From UMGS1484 sp045661365 (lineage in GTDB: Bacteria; Bacillota; Clostridia; Oscillospirales; Acutalibacteraceae), in NCBI GenBank assembly GCA_045661365.1, contig JAZRFL010000002.1:1-29461 (forward strand): a stretch of DNA of 29,461 nucleotides. The letters run 5' to 3'. Each line of letters starts with the position of its first letter. The first letter of the stretch is position 1. Made by a program: the position numbers and the translations under genes. Under the pieces are notes generated by a model, which saw only the letters and a program-made list of their open reading frames with translations, ran no database searches and was not told where the DNA came from. Shown in pieces: positions 23,105 through 29,090 of the stretch.

Positions 23105-25036
23105 CTATGCATTTTCACGAGTATAATTTAACAGACCGCCTGCCAACAGCATCGCTCTTTGACGGTCGGATGCTTGGCAAGTCAGGGTCATGGTCGTTCC
23201 TTTGGTTTTGTTGGTCAAAATCACCTTGCCGCCTGCGCGGATGGCATCATCAATGCCGTCCAGCACCAGAATATCCCCTTGGTCGATGGTATCGTAATCG
23301 GCAGGATTATCGAACACCAACGGCAGAATGCCTGCATTCACCAAGTTGGCACAATGGATACGGGCAAAGGATTTTACGATCACCGCACGCACACCAAGAT
23401 ACAGGGGAACCAATGCGGCATGTTCACGGGAAGAGCCTTGACCGTAGTTTTCGCCACCAATCACGAAACCGCCACCCACTTCTTTGCAACGAGCGGGGAA
23501 GGTGGTATCGCACACCCCAAAGCAGAATTGGGACAGGTGAGGAATGTTGGAGCGATAAGGCAAGATCTTAGCACCGGCAGGCATAATATGGTCGGTGGTG
23601 ATGTTGTCCCCCACTTTTAATACGGCAGGTTTTTCAATGGTATGTTCCAAAGCGTGGGAAACGGGGAATTCTTTAATGTTAGGTCCACGCAATACTTCTA
23701 CGGTCTCCATTTCTTCGGCAGGTACGGGAGCATCCACCATGTTATCGTTAATAAGGAACGAAGAAGGCATGGGGAATTCGGGGATAGGCTCCAAGGTGGT
23801 GGGGTCGGTAAATACCCCCGTGAGAGCCGATGCGGCGGCAGTTTCGGGCGAAACCAAGAACACCTTGGCGTCAGCCGTACCGCTTCTGCCTTCAAAGTTG
23901 CGGTTGAAAGTACGCAGGGAGATACCTGCGGAGTTGGGGGATTGCCACATACCAATGCAAGGACCGCAAGCACATTCCAACACACGACCGCCTGCGGCGA
24001 TGATGTCGGCCAATGCACCGTTCATAGCCATCATGTTAAACACTTGGCGAGAACCGGGAGAAATGGTCAGGCTTACGGTGGGGGCTACGGTTTTGCCTTT
24101 CAAAATGGCGGCAACCTTCATCATATCTTGCAGAGATGAGTTGGTGCAAGAACCAATGCAAACTTGGTCAATGGGCAAGCCCGCCAAATTAGCAACCGAT
24201 TCTACCGCGTCAGGGCTATGAGGCATAGCGGCGGCGGGTTCCAATTTAGAAAGGTCAATATCCACCACGGTTTCATAGGTAGCATCATCGTCGGCACACA
24301 AGGGGGTGTAATCTTGTTCACGGCCTTGGGCTTTCAAAAATTCACGGGTGACTTCGTCGGAGGGGAAAATAGAGGTGGTAGCACCCAGTTCTGCCCCCAT
24401 GTTGGTAATGGTGGCACGTTCGGGCACCGAAAGGGTAGCAACCCCTTCACCGCCGTATTCGATCACTCTGCCCACACCGCCTTTTACCGACAAAATGCGA
24501 AGCACTTCCAAAATCACGTCCTTGGCGGCAACAAAGGGTTTGAGTTTGCCGGTGAGGTTAACCTTCAAAACCTTGGGCATGGTAATGTAATAGGTGCCGC
24601 CACCCATGGCTACCGCAACGTCCATACCGCCGGCACCCATGGCCAGCATACCAATACCGCCGCCGGTGGGAGTATGGCTGTCGGAACCAATGAGGGTTTT
24701 GCCGGGGATCCCGAACCGCTCCAAATGCACCTGATGGCAGATGCCGTTCCCGGGACGGGAATAGTAAATACCGTGTTTTTTGCAAACGGTGCGAATAAAC
24801 CGATGGTCGTCGGCATTTTCGAAGCCGTTTTGCAAGGTGTTATGGTCAATATATGCCACCGATTTTTCGGTTTTTACCCGAGGAACACCCATAGCCTCAA
24901 ATTCCAAATAAGCCATAGTACCGGTAGCATCTTGTGTTAAGGTTTGGTCAATACGCAAGCCAATGTCGGTCCCGGGAATCATTTCCCCTTCCAACAAGTG
25001 TGCTTTGATAATTTTTTCTGCAAGATTCATGCCCAT
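23105..25036 (-). CDS. aconitate hydratase
   Basis: 643 residues. Converts citrate to isocitrate through an iron-sulfur cluster. It is the compact form (about 640-650 residues), not the 900-residue AcnA type. Likely cluster ligands are C297 in GSCTNS and C357 and C360 in CACGPCIGM. The swivel domain starts around 480 and has GENYGQGSSREHAAL and a closing KSFARIHCANLVNAGILPL. A first ATG at 25045 touches the AAAGGA ribosome site, so the ATG at 25036 (9 nt spacing) is the likely start; 25030 is also possible. First gene of acn-icd-rex-hyp-murC. Confidence 0.95.
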   Translation of the reverse strand: MGMNLAEKIIKAHLLEGEMIPGTDIGLRIDQTLTQDATGTMAYLEFEAMGVPRVKTEKSVAYIDHNTLQNGFENADDHRFIRTVCKKHGIYYSRPGNGICHQVHLERFGIPGKTLIGSDSHTPTGGGIGMLAMGAGGMDVAVAMGGGTYYITMPKVLKVNLTGKLKPFVAAKDVILEVLRILSVKGGVGRVIEYGGEGVATLSVPERATITNMGAELGATTSIFPSDEVTREFLKAQGREQDYTPLCADDDATYETVVDIDLSKLEPAAAMPHSPDAVESVANLAGLPIDQVCIGSCTNSSLQDMMKVAAILKGKTVAPTVSLTISPGSRQVFNMMAMNGALADIIAAGGRVLECACGPCIGMWQSPNSAGISLRTFNRNFEGRSGTADAKVFLVSPETAAASALTGVFTDPTTLEPIPEFPMPSSFLINDNMVDAPVPAEEMETVEVLRGPNIKEFPVSHALEHTIEKPAVLKVGDNITTDHIMPAGAKILPYRSNIPHLSQFCFGVCDTTFPARCKEVGGGFVIGGENYGQGSSREHAALVPLYLGVRAVIVKSFARIHCANLVNAGILPLVFDNPADYDTIDQGDILVLDGIDDAIRAGGKVILTNKTKGTTMTLTCQASDRQRAMLLAGGLLNYTRENA

Positions 25037-25065
25037 TTGCGTCATTCCTTTGATTAAAATAAAAT

Positions 25066-25099
25066 AAGCACCCCTATTTTACCACAAATAGAGGTGCTT
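25066..25099. terminator. terminator of the M23 gene, overlapping the acn promoter
   Basis: AAGCACCCCTATTT / AAATAGAGGTGCTT, 14-bp stem with one mismatch and a 6-nt loop. On the minus strand it is followed by TTATTTTATTTTAATC, ending the upstream M23 peptidase gene. Confidence 0.82.
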
Positions 25100-25104
25100 G
25101 TAAA
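25076..25104 (-). promoter_or_regulatory. putative sigma-A promoter of acn-icd-rex-murC
   Basis: TTTACA (25104-25099), 17-nt spacer, TAAAAT (25081-25076). The spacer and the -10 box are inside the terminator hairpin of the preceding gene, so transcription arriving from upstream and initiation here could interfere. Confidence 0.65.
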
Positions 25105-25156
25105 CATTTTTTAACAAATTTCCAAGGATTCTTCCGAAAAGTTGTTCTATTTTTTG

Positions 25157-26590
25157 TCAATTGATTCCCAAATAAGGACGAGCGTCTACCGCTTGACCGT
25201 TAATTTGGACTTCTAAGTGCAAATGATACCCATAGGCACGTCCGGTAATACCCACAGCAGCGATATATTCCCCGCGAGAAACCTGTTGTCCTTGCACAGC
25301 GGTAATCGAACTGCAGTGAGAGTACAAGGTAGACAACCCGTTACCGTGGTCGATCACCATGTACAGACCCCAACCGGATTCCCAACCTACGTAGGTAACC
25401 ACACCGTCTTCGCAAGCAAAGATCGCCGTTCCGTTGGGTGCTAAAATATCGGTACCCTTGTGATTTCGACCGTCACCGAAATACGAAGAAATATCGGACA
25501 TGTCGGCACCGTCTACCGGCCAGAACAAATGCTGACCGTCGTCATTGGCGGTAGCGGAAGAATACCGTTTCGTACCTACGACCACCACTTTATTCACCGC
25601 TTCGGTCAAAACCGTTTCGGACAAAATGACCCGATCCACTTCGTTGCCACCAATATAGGCTACGTCGGCAACCACTTGCTTGGTTCCGTTTTTGCCCTCG
25701 GTTTGCACACCGCGATATCCAATATAATAGGAATCGCTCTTGATTTCCACCGTTTCAAAGGGAATGGTTTCGGTATAGGTCTCTCTGCGGGTAGCCATAA
25801 CCGTTAACACGTCGGCAATCTCTTCTTTGGCAACCGTGTCTTTTACCATATTGGCAGGATACAAACCACCAATATACTCAATGGCGTTGGCAAAAGAAAG
25901 CATATCTTCGCCTTTGACCTTGGCATAATCTTCAATCACAGCATCCATGGCGCTCTTGATCACGTCGCCGTCACGGCAAACTGCCAGCAACGAACCGTCT
26001 ACATACAAGCCAACACCCATTTGGATCTCTTGCTCAACCTCAATAATATTTTGGCAAACCTCGTCTGCGCTGTTCAGCGCATTGGCCGAAACGACCTTTA
26101 ACGAGTAGGTCACCTTACCTGCGTTGAATTCATTTTCCACAACTTGATCGCTAACCATTTGGCAAGCATCTGCTACCACCGATTCATTGGAAACGTAACC
26201 GATGTTGTTGCCGTTGTAGTTCACCTCATACGCCAGAGTGAAATCGGTCCAATATTGAATAGCAACAACCAACACCACCGCCGCCAACGCCATGGGAGCG
26301 AACCGCAACAAGTTCTTTTTCATGGCAGGAATGTGACGTTGACCCATTTGGGAGAAACGGTAGGCGGTCAATCCAACGGCGCGCTTAACGCCGTAATGAC
26401 GAGCTATGTAAGAAAAACGACGGGCACAATGTACCGCCCGCGCTGCCACACGGTTTCCCTTGTGCTTGGCACGCAAAACCAAAGCGGACAAAGGCTTGAC
26501 TCCCCATTTTACGGCAGTGGCACAAGTTTTGGCCACAGCGGTACCGGCAGTCAAAACACACCGTGTCAATTGTTGAAACAACTTACTCAT
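25157..26590 (-). CDS. membrane-anchored G5-domain M23 peptidase
   Basis: 477 residues. A long basic cytoplasmic N-terminus (1-95, with many Arg, Lys and Ala) precedes one transmembrane helix at about 97-114. Outside lies a mixed region (120-250), a G5 domain (about 262-342, TRRETYTETIPFETVEI), and a C-terminal LytM/M23 peptidase domain (about 355-475). Zinc ligands: H377 and D381 in NHKGTDI and H458 in the HLH motif; H456 is the other catalytic histidine. Such enzymes cut peptidoglycan cross-bridges, and G5 domains bind wall polymers. AAGGAG is 12 nt before ATG 26590. The usual family N-terminus is shorter, and the basic cytoplasmic part is unexplained. Its promoter is surrounded by GGTTACAA repeats. 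Confidence 0.93.
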   Translation of the reverse strand: MSKLFQQLTRCVLTAGTAVAKTCATAVKWGVKPLSALVLRAKHKGNRVAARAVHCARRFSYIARHYGVKRAVGLTAYRFSQMGQRHIPAMKKNLLRFAPMALAAVVLVVAIQYWTDFTLAYEVNYNGNNIGYVSNESVVADACQMVSDQVVENEFNAGKVTYSLKVVSANALNSADEVCQNIIEVEQEIQMGVGLYVDGSLLAVCRDGDVIKSAMDAVIEDYAKVKGEDMLSFANAIEYIGGLYPANMVKDTVAKEEIADVLTVMATRRETYTETIPFETVEIKSDSYYIGYRGVQTEGKNGTKQVVADVAYIGGNEVDRVILSETVLTEAVNKVVVVGTKRYSSATANDDGQHLFWPVDGADMSDISSYFGDGRNHKGTDILAPNGTAIFACEDGVVTYVGWESGWGLYMVIDHGNGLSTLYSHCSSITAVQGQQVSRGEYIAAVGITGRAYGYHLHLEVQINGQAVDARPYLGIN

Positions 26591-26633
26591 AAAAATAAAA
26601 AACTCCTTATATAAAGGTAACGATCGGCTTGGG

Positions 26634-26808
26634 AAAAGGTTACAATTTTGTAACCTTTTGTAACCATTATAGCCAAAAGGTTACAAAATTGCAACCTTTT
26701 GGCTCGGTTTTCTATCATTTGTTGAGTTTTTTTCATCATTTCAGCATTGTCGTAGTGCATCTTTAACAAAGAAACCGCATTTTCTCTTTGTAACCTTTGT
26801 AACCTTTT
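26634..26808. repeat. array of AAAAGGTTACAA half-sites
   Basis: Seven copies: AAAAGGTTACAA at 26634-26645 facing TTGTAACCTTTT at 26648-26659 (perfect inverted pair, 2-nt gap); TTTTGTAACC at 26656-26665; AAAAGGTTACAA at 26675-26686 facing TTGCAACCTTTT at 26689-26700 (one change, 2-nt gap); and TTTGTAACC in tandem at 26787-26795 and 26796-26804. The two inverted pairs are centred 41 bp apart, about four helical turns. They bracket and overlap the M23 promoter. Confidence 0.85.
26666..26694 (-). promoter_or_regulatory. sigma-A promoter of the M23 peptidase gene
   Basis: TTGCAA (26694-26689), 17-nt spacer, TATAAT (26671-26666) on the minus strand. One inverted repeat covers the -35 box and spacer; the other begins at the predicted +1 (26659). 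Confidence 0.85.
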
Positions 26809-26892
26809 GGTCGATCAAAGTGGCCGTTTTTCAAAATCCACTTGCTCAAAGGCAACAAAATCCCTCTGTTTTATTTCCCCTGCGAAAACCTC

Positions 26893-26921
26893 TTTACATT
26901 TATATATAAGTGTGATATAGT
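26893..26921 (+). promoter_or_regulatory. sigma-A promoter of folT
   Basis: TTTACA (26893-26898), 17-nt spacer, TATAGT (26916-26921); expected +1 near 26928, 10 nt before the riboswitch. A TGTGAT / ATCACA inverted pair (26911-26916, 26930-26935) straddles the -10 box and +1; its meaning is unknown. Confidence 0.75.
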
Positions 26922-26937
26922 AAGTACAAATCACATT

Positions 26938-27034
26938 ACAGAGTAGGCTTGCAAGCGTCACAGTGCCGGCGGGACGGGGAGTTGTCCGTCGGACGAAAAG
27001 CTTGTCTTGCGATTTGCAGGCCGCATCCCGCTGT
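26938..27034 (+). promoter_or_regulatory. tetrahydrofolate (THF) riboswitch
   Basis: The order of conserved pieces matches the folT/THF aptamer: GAGTAG after the 5' strand of P1 (26941), GCGTCACAGTG (26955), GGGGAGTTG (26976-26984), GGACGAAAAGC (26991) and CCGCATCCCGCT at the 3' end (27021). ACAG at 26938-26941 pairs with CTGT at 27031-27034 as the base of P1. It lies directly before a FolT-type gene. Downstream, a GTAAG / CTTAC hairpin and a TACCTC stretch (27053-27058) complementary to GAGGT of the ribosome site suggest translational control. Confidence 0.85.
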
Positions 27035-27100
27035 CGCACGTAAGGAATTCGCTTACCTCTTATTGATTGCGACAACCGTCGTAATGGTAGGAGGTTTTTT

Positions 27101-27805
27101 ATGCAAACAATTCCATCAAATCACGAACCATCCATCTTTTCCCGTACGTATTGGCAAAACGCCACACGGGCCTTTACCGACCTGCGCCTGCTGGTGATTG
27201 CCGCCGTATTTTGTGCTATGCGGGTCGCGGTAGATGCCATTTCCATCCATTTCGGTCCCGATTTGTACGTAACGGTCAGTTATTTGGTCACCGCTTTGGG
27301 TGCCTATATTTACGGTCCCCTTATGGGCCTTGCCTGCGGTGCTATCACCGACACCATCAGCGCCACCCTGTTCCCAAAAGGGGGGTACTTTTTCCCCTTT
27401 ATTTTCATTGAAATGTTGGGCGGCTTTTTGTTCGGGTTGTTTTTATGGCGCAAAAAGCCCACCGCCACCAATCTGATTTGCTCCAAGCTGTCGGTGACGG
27501 TGCTGTGCAATGTAATTCTTAATTCCGTTGTATTACTTTGGATGTATGCCTGGATGGGCAACCCCAAAACGTCGTTGGTCTTTATGGTGCCCCGACTAAT
27601 TAAAAACGTAGCCTTATTCCCCGCGGAATGTGTGTTGCTGGCGCTACTGTTCAACGCCTTGTTGCCCGCCTTGCAACAATTGAAATTCACCCGTGTGGTG
27701 ATCGGCGAGCCCATAAAGCTGAAATGGTATCATTACGTGATCATGGCGGCTATGATTCCTTTGGCGGCGTTGGGGATCTGGGCGTATTATACGTGGTTTA
27801 AATAG
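27101..27805 (+). CDS. folT: folate-specific ECF transporter S component
   Basis: 234-residue membrane protein with about six hydrophobic segments, of the ECF transporter substrate-binding (S) family. It would bind folate outside the membrane and work with the shared EcfA/EcfA'/EcfT module, which is not in this window. The stretch LRLLVIAAVFCAMRVAVDAISIHFG and the GPLMGLACGAITDTISATLFPKGGYFFPFIF region fit the FolT group. The family call is strengthened by the THF riboswitch in its leader. AGGAGG is 6 nt before ATG 27101. No terminator with a T tract follows; instead there is a dispersed repeat 11 nt after the stop. Confidence 0.92.
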   Translation: MQTIPSNHEPSIFSRTYWQNATRAFTDLRLLVIAAVFCAMRVAVDAISIHFGPDLYVTVSYLVTALGAYIYGPLMGLACGAITDTISATLFPKGGYFFPFIFIEMLGGFLFGLFLWRKKPTATNLICSKLSVTVLCNVILNSVVLLWMYAWMGNPKTSLVFMVPRLIKNVALFPAECVLLALLFNALLPALQQLKFTRVVIGEPIKLKWYHYVIMAAMIPLAALGIWAYYTWFK

Positions 27806-27816
27806 AAAAAACACGC

Positions 27817-27856
27817 AAAAACGGCAACCCATTAGGGTCGTACCCTAAAGGACAGT
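27817..27856 (+). repeat. 40-bp dispersed repeat block, copy 1
   Basis: Begins AAAAACGGCAACCC and ends AAGGACAGT. The inverted copy at 29036-29075 is identical at 32 of 40 positions without gaps; the 14 first and 9 last bases are identical. This copy contains a perfect TTAGGGT / ACCCTAA hairpin in its centre. It starts 11 nt after the folT stop. Confidence 0.8.
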
Positions 27857-27859
27857 AAA

Positions 27860-27996
27860 AAAGGCCCCCTTGTGTAAAGGGGGCTGGATTTTTGCGAAGC
27901 AAAAAGACTGGGGGATTGTTAAGAACTGACAATTGACAATCCCTCCGTCAAAAATCAAAGATTTTTGCCACCTCCCTTTGCACAAGGGAGGCTTTT
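27860..27996. repeat. imperfect palindromic element (MITE-like)
   Basis: 137 bp with arms 27860-27919 and 27936-27995 that are imperfect inverted copies. Each arm holds two smaller hairpins: a CCCTTGTG-type one flanked by runs of C and G, and an ATTTTTG / CAAAAAG one. The centre includes GACAATTGACAAT. It directly follows the 40-bp block, and TTTTGTCTTAT after it resembles TTTGTTCTTAT that follows the intact copy near rhaD, suggesting insertion into copy 1. No transposase is present. Confidence 0.7.
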
Positions 27997-28084
27997 GTTT
28001 TGTCTTATACCGTAACAAATGGAAAATGTACGGCACATTTTCCACTCGTTAGGAGAACCTAAAACCTTAACCTAACTCAAAACG

Positions 28085-28102
28085 AATTGCTGCCTGTGGT
28101 GC
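28085..28102 (+). repeat. 18-bp direct repeat, copy 1
   Basis: AATTGCTGCCTGTGGTGC, perfectly repeated at 28987-29004, 902 bp away. The two copies bracket the orphan gene at 28122-28871. Confidence 0.85.
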
Positions 28103-28121
28103 TATCAGCAAAAGAGGGAAA

Positions 28122-28871
28122 TCACATATCAAACAGAAGAAGTTCCATTTCTTTTTCAAACGACGAAGAATCAGCACTCATCCATCCTTTGGGATGTTTC
28201 CATTCTTCTTTAAGTTCTCGTGCTTCCATAGCACCTAATGCATATGCCTTGACAAATAGAAGTTCTTCCATTTCAAAAATGTCACCTATATATTGCATCC
28301 CAGTGGAACGAAGATACCCTTGAAAACCATATTTTTTAAGTGCTTCTGTATAACCTCTCGCAACTGCATAGCATAGGTCTCGTCCATCTACTGTGTAGTT
28401 GAATTTACCTCTTTTATAGGTGAACTCGATATCAATGGGGTCAGGTACTCCTTCGGGAGCAATTGAGAAATAGTCGCTCTCTGCGGAACTGCGGGACAGA
28501 GTAACATCTACAATTCGTCCTTCTTCATCCCATTGTATAGGAATTGACTTGAAAAATCGATTCCCATTTTCTTCGGTAGGAGTTTCAAAGACGCATCCAA
28601 ATCTTCTTTTCCACTGTCGCATATGCAACTGATGGTAGTCATATCCCTCGTTGTAGAGGCAATAAACTGCCGTTAAAAAAGAAGAAAACTGGTCTCCCAT
28701 AACGCAACTTGGATAGAAATAGTGATTATCGCCACCAATTCTAAAATGGACCCGCATAAAGTCCGCGCCGATAGGAGTCAGTCTTACTCTAATTCCGCAA
28801 TCTCTTTTATTCAGTTTCAAAAAAACACCTGTGCCATAACGGGCACGCATCAGAATGATATGACGCATCAT
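28122..28871 (-). CDS. hypothetical protein (orphan)
   Basis: 249 residues, no family recognised. Soluble, without signal peptide or membrane helix; rich in aromatic and charged residues. Visible features: an N-terminal strand-rich part (MRHIILMRARYGTGVFLKL), RRFGCVFETPTEENGNRFF in the middle, and a helical C-terminal half (EMEELLFVKAYALGAMEARELKEEW). The frame is open upstream to 28931, but that part lies across the promoter, so I start at the ATG-ATG pair at 28871/28868. No ribosome site precedes it. Base composition is more A+T rich than the operons to the left. It is bounded by repeats, which suggests acquired DNA; an immunity-type role is conceivable but nothing shows it. Confidence 0.7.
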   Translation of the reverse strand: MMRHIILMRARYGTGVFLKLNKRDCGIRVRLTPIGADFMRVHFRIGGDNHYFYPSCVMGDQFSSFLTAVYCLYNEGYDYHQLHMRQWKRRFGCVFETPTEENGNRFFKSIPIQWDEEGRIVDVTLSRSSAESDYFSIAPEGVPDPIDIEFTYKRGKFNYTVDGRDLCYAVARGYTEALKKYGFQGYLRSTGMQYIGDIFEMEELLFVKAYALGAMEARELKEEWKHPKGWMSADSSSFEKEMELLLFDM

Positions 28872-28877
28872 TGATTC

Positions 28878-28926
28878 GGTTCTTTCGAACCAATAATAGT
28901 ATACCATAAAAGTAAAACTATTGCAA
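28878..28926 (-). promoter_or_regulatory. promoter and 5' hairpin of the orphan gene
   Basis: TTGCAA (28926-28921), 17-nt spacer, TATACT (28903-28898). The predicted +1 (28891) is the first base of GGTTC-GAAA-GAACC, a hairpin with a GNRA tetraloop, and the ATG follows 6 nt after it. The leader is only about 20 nt with no AGGAGG. Confidence 0.72.
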
Positions 28927-28927
28927 T

Positions 28928-28960
28928 ACAAAAATCCCCTCGGTGCAATCCGAGGGGATT
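28928..28960 (-). terminator. terminator after rhaD and its 3' RNA element
   Basis: Minus strand: AATCCCCTCGG / CCGAGGGGATT, 11-bp stem with ATTGCA loop, then TTTGTATTG. The -35 box of the orphan gene comes directly after. Confidence 0.9.
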
Positions 28961-28986
28961 TGTTATTGGGTTAGATATTAGCCCTT

Positions 28987-29004
28987 AATTGCTGCCTGTG
29001 GTGC
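28987..29004 (+). repeat. 18-bp direct repeat, copy 2
   Basis: Exact copy of 28085-28102, same orientation; here it is part of the structured 3' element of rhaD. Confidence 0.85.
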
Positions 29005-29035
29005 AATACATCAGGCGATAAGAACAAATTTTAGA

Positions 29036-29075
29036 ACTGTCCTTAATTGTACAGCTCTTAGGGGTTGCCGTTTTT
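29036..29075 (-). repeat. 40-bp dispersed repeat block, copy 2 (inverted)
   Basis: Minus-strand version of the block at 27817-27856 (32 of 40 identical). It starts 15 nt after the rhaD stop codon. Together the two copies form inverted repeats around 27857-29035. Confidence 0.8.
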
Positions 29076-29090
29076 CTATGTAACCGAATC

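Larger units (their letters stand above)
26591..26933. other. gene-free stretch between the M23 gene and folT
   Basis: Divergent intergenic region. It holds the M23 promoter and repeat array, then the folT promoter. On the minus strand one frame gives residues such as RENAVSLLKMHYDNAEMMKKTQQMI with a single internal stop at 26817-26815; it may be an eroded gene or chance. I see nothing further in 26702-26786 or 26809-26890. Confidence 0.6.
27806..28121. other. repeat-filled gap after folT
   Basis: No gene. It contains the 40-bp repeat block (27817-27856), the palindromic element (27860-27996), a small hairpin GGAAAATGT / ACATTTTCC (28021-28043), a GTTAGG / CCTAAC pair (28048-28053, 28071-28076) and one copy of the 18-bp repeat (28085-28102). 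Apparent reading frames across the palindrome are repeat-derived. Confidence 0.75.
28981..29075 (-). ncRNA. candidate structured RNA in the 3' region of rhaD
   Basis: Minus-strand RNA from AACGGCAACCCC to AATTAAGGGC. Possible parts: a closing helix CCCCUAA with UUAAGGG (one bulge), a hairpin AGCUGU (29056-29051) / ACAGUU (29040-29035), and two interleaved 5-bp stems, GCCUG (29016-29012) with CAGGC (28998-28994) and AUUGC (29007-29003) with GCAAU (28992-28988). The last two could make a pseudoknot, but only one base links 28994 and 28992, so they may instead be alternatives. A strong terminator follows. No known family recognised. Confidence 0.45.

Noticed and set aside
21928..23571. A 547-codon open frame on the plus strand opposite icd and acn
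   Set aside because: It is antisense to two clear enzymes, has no ribosome site and no recognisable domains; it results from their codon bias.
26634..26808. CRISPR array or plasmid iterons
   Set aside because: The repeats are too short and irregular for CRISPR, have no spacers, and there is no replication gene nearby.
26911..26935. TGTGAT / ATCACA pair at the folT promoter as a CRP or Rex site
   Set aside because: The 13-nt gap does not fit the CRP or Rex consensus, and a riboswitch already explains folT control.
26815..27075. An 86-codon minus-strand frame opposite the THF riboswitch
   Set aside because: Most of it is antisense to the riboswitch, and it has no ribosome site or recognised domain.
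27845..28045. A 66-codon frame across the palindrome
   Set aside because: It is made of the palindrome itself; such frames are commonly mis-annotated in genomes with this repeat type.
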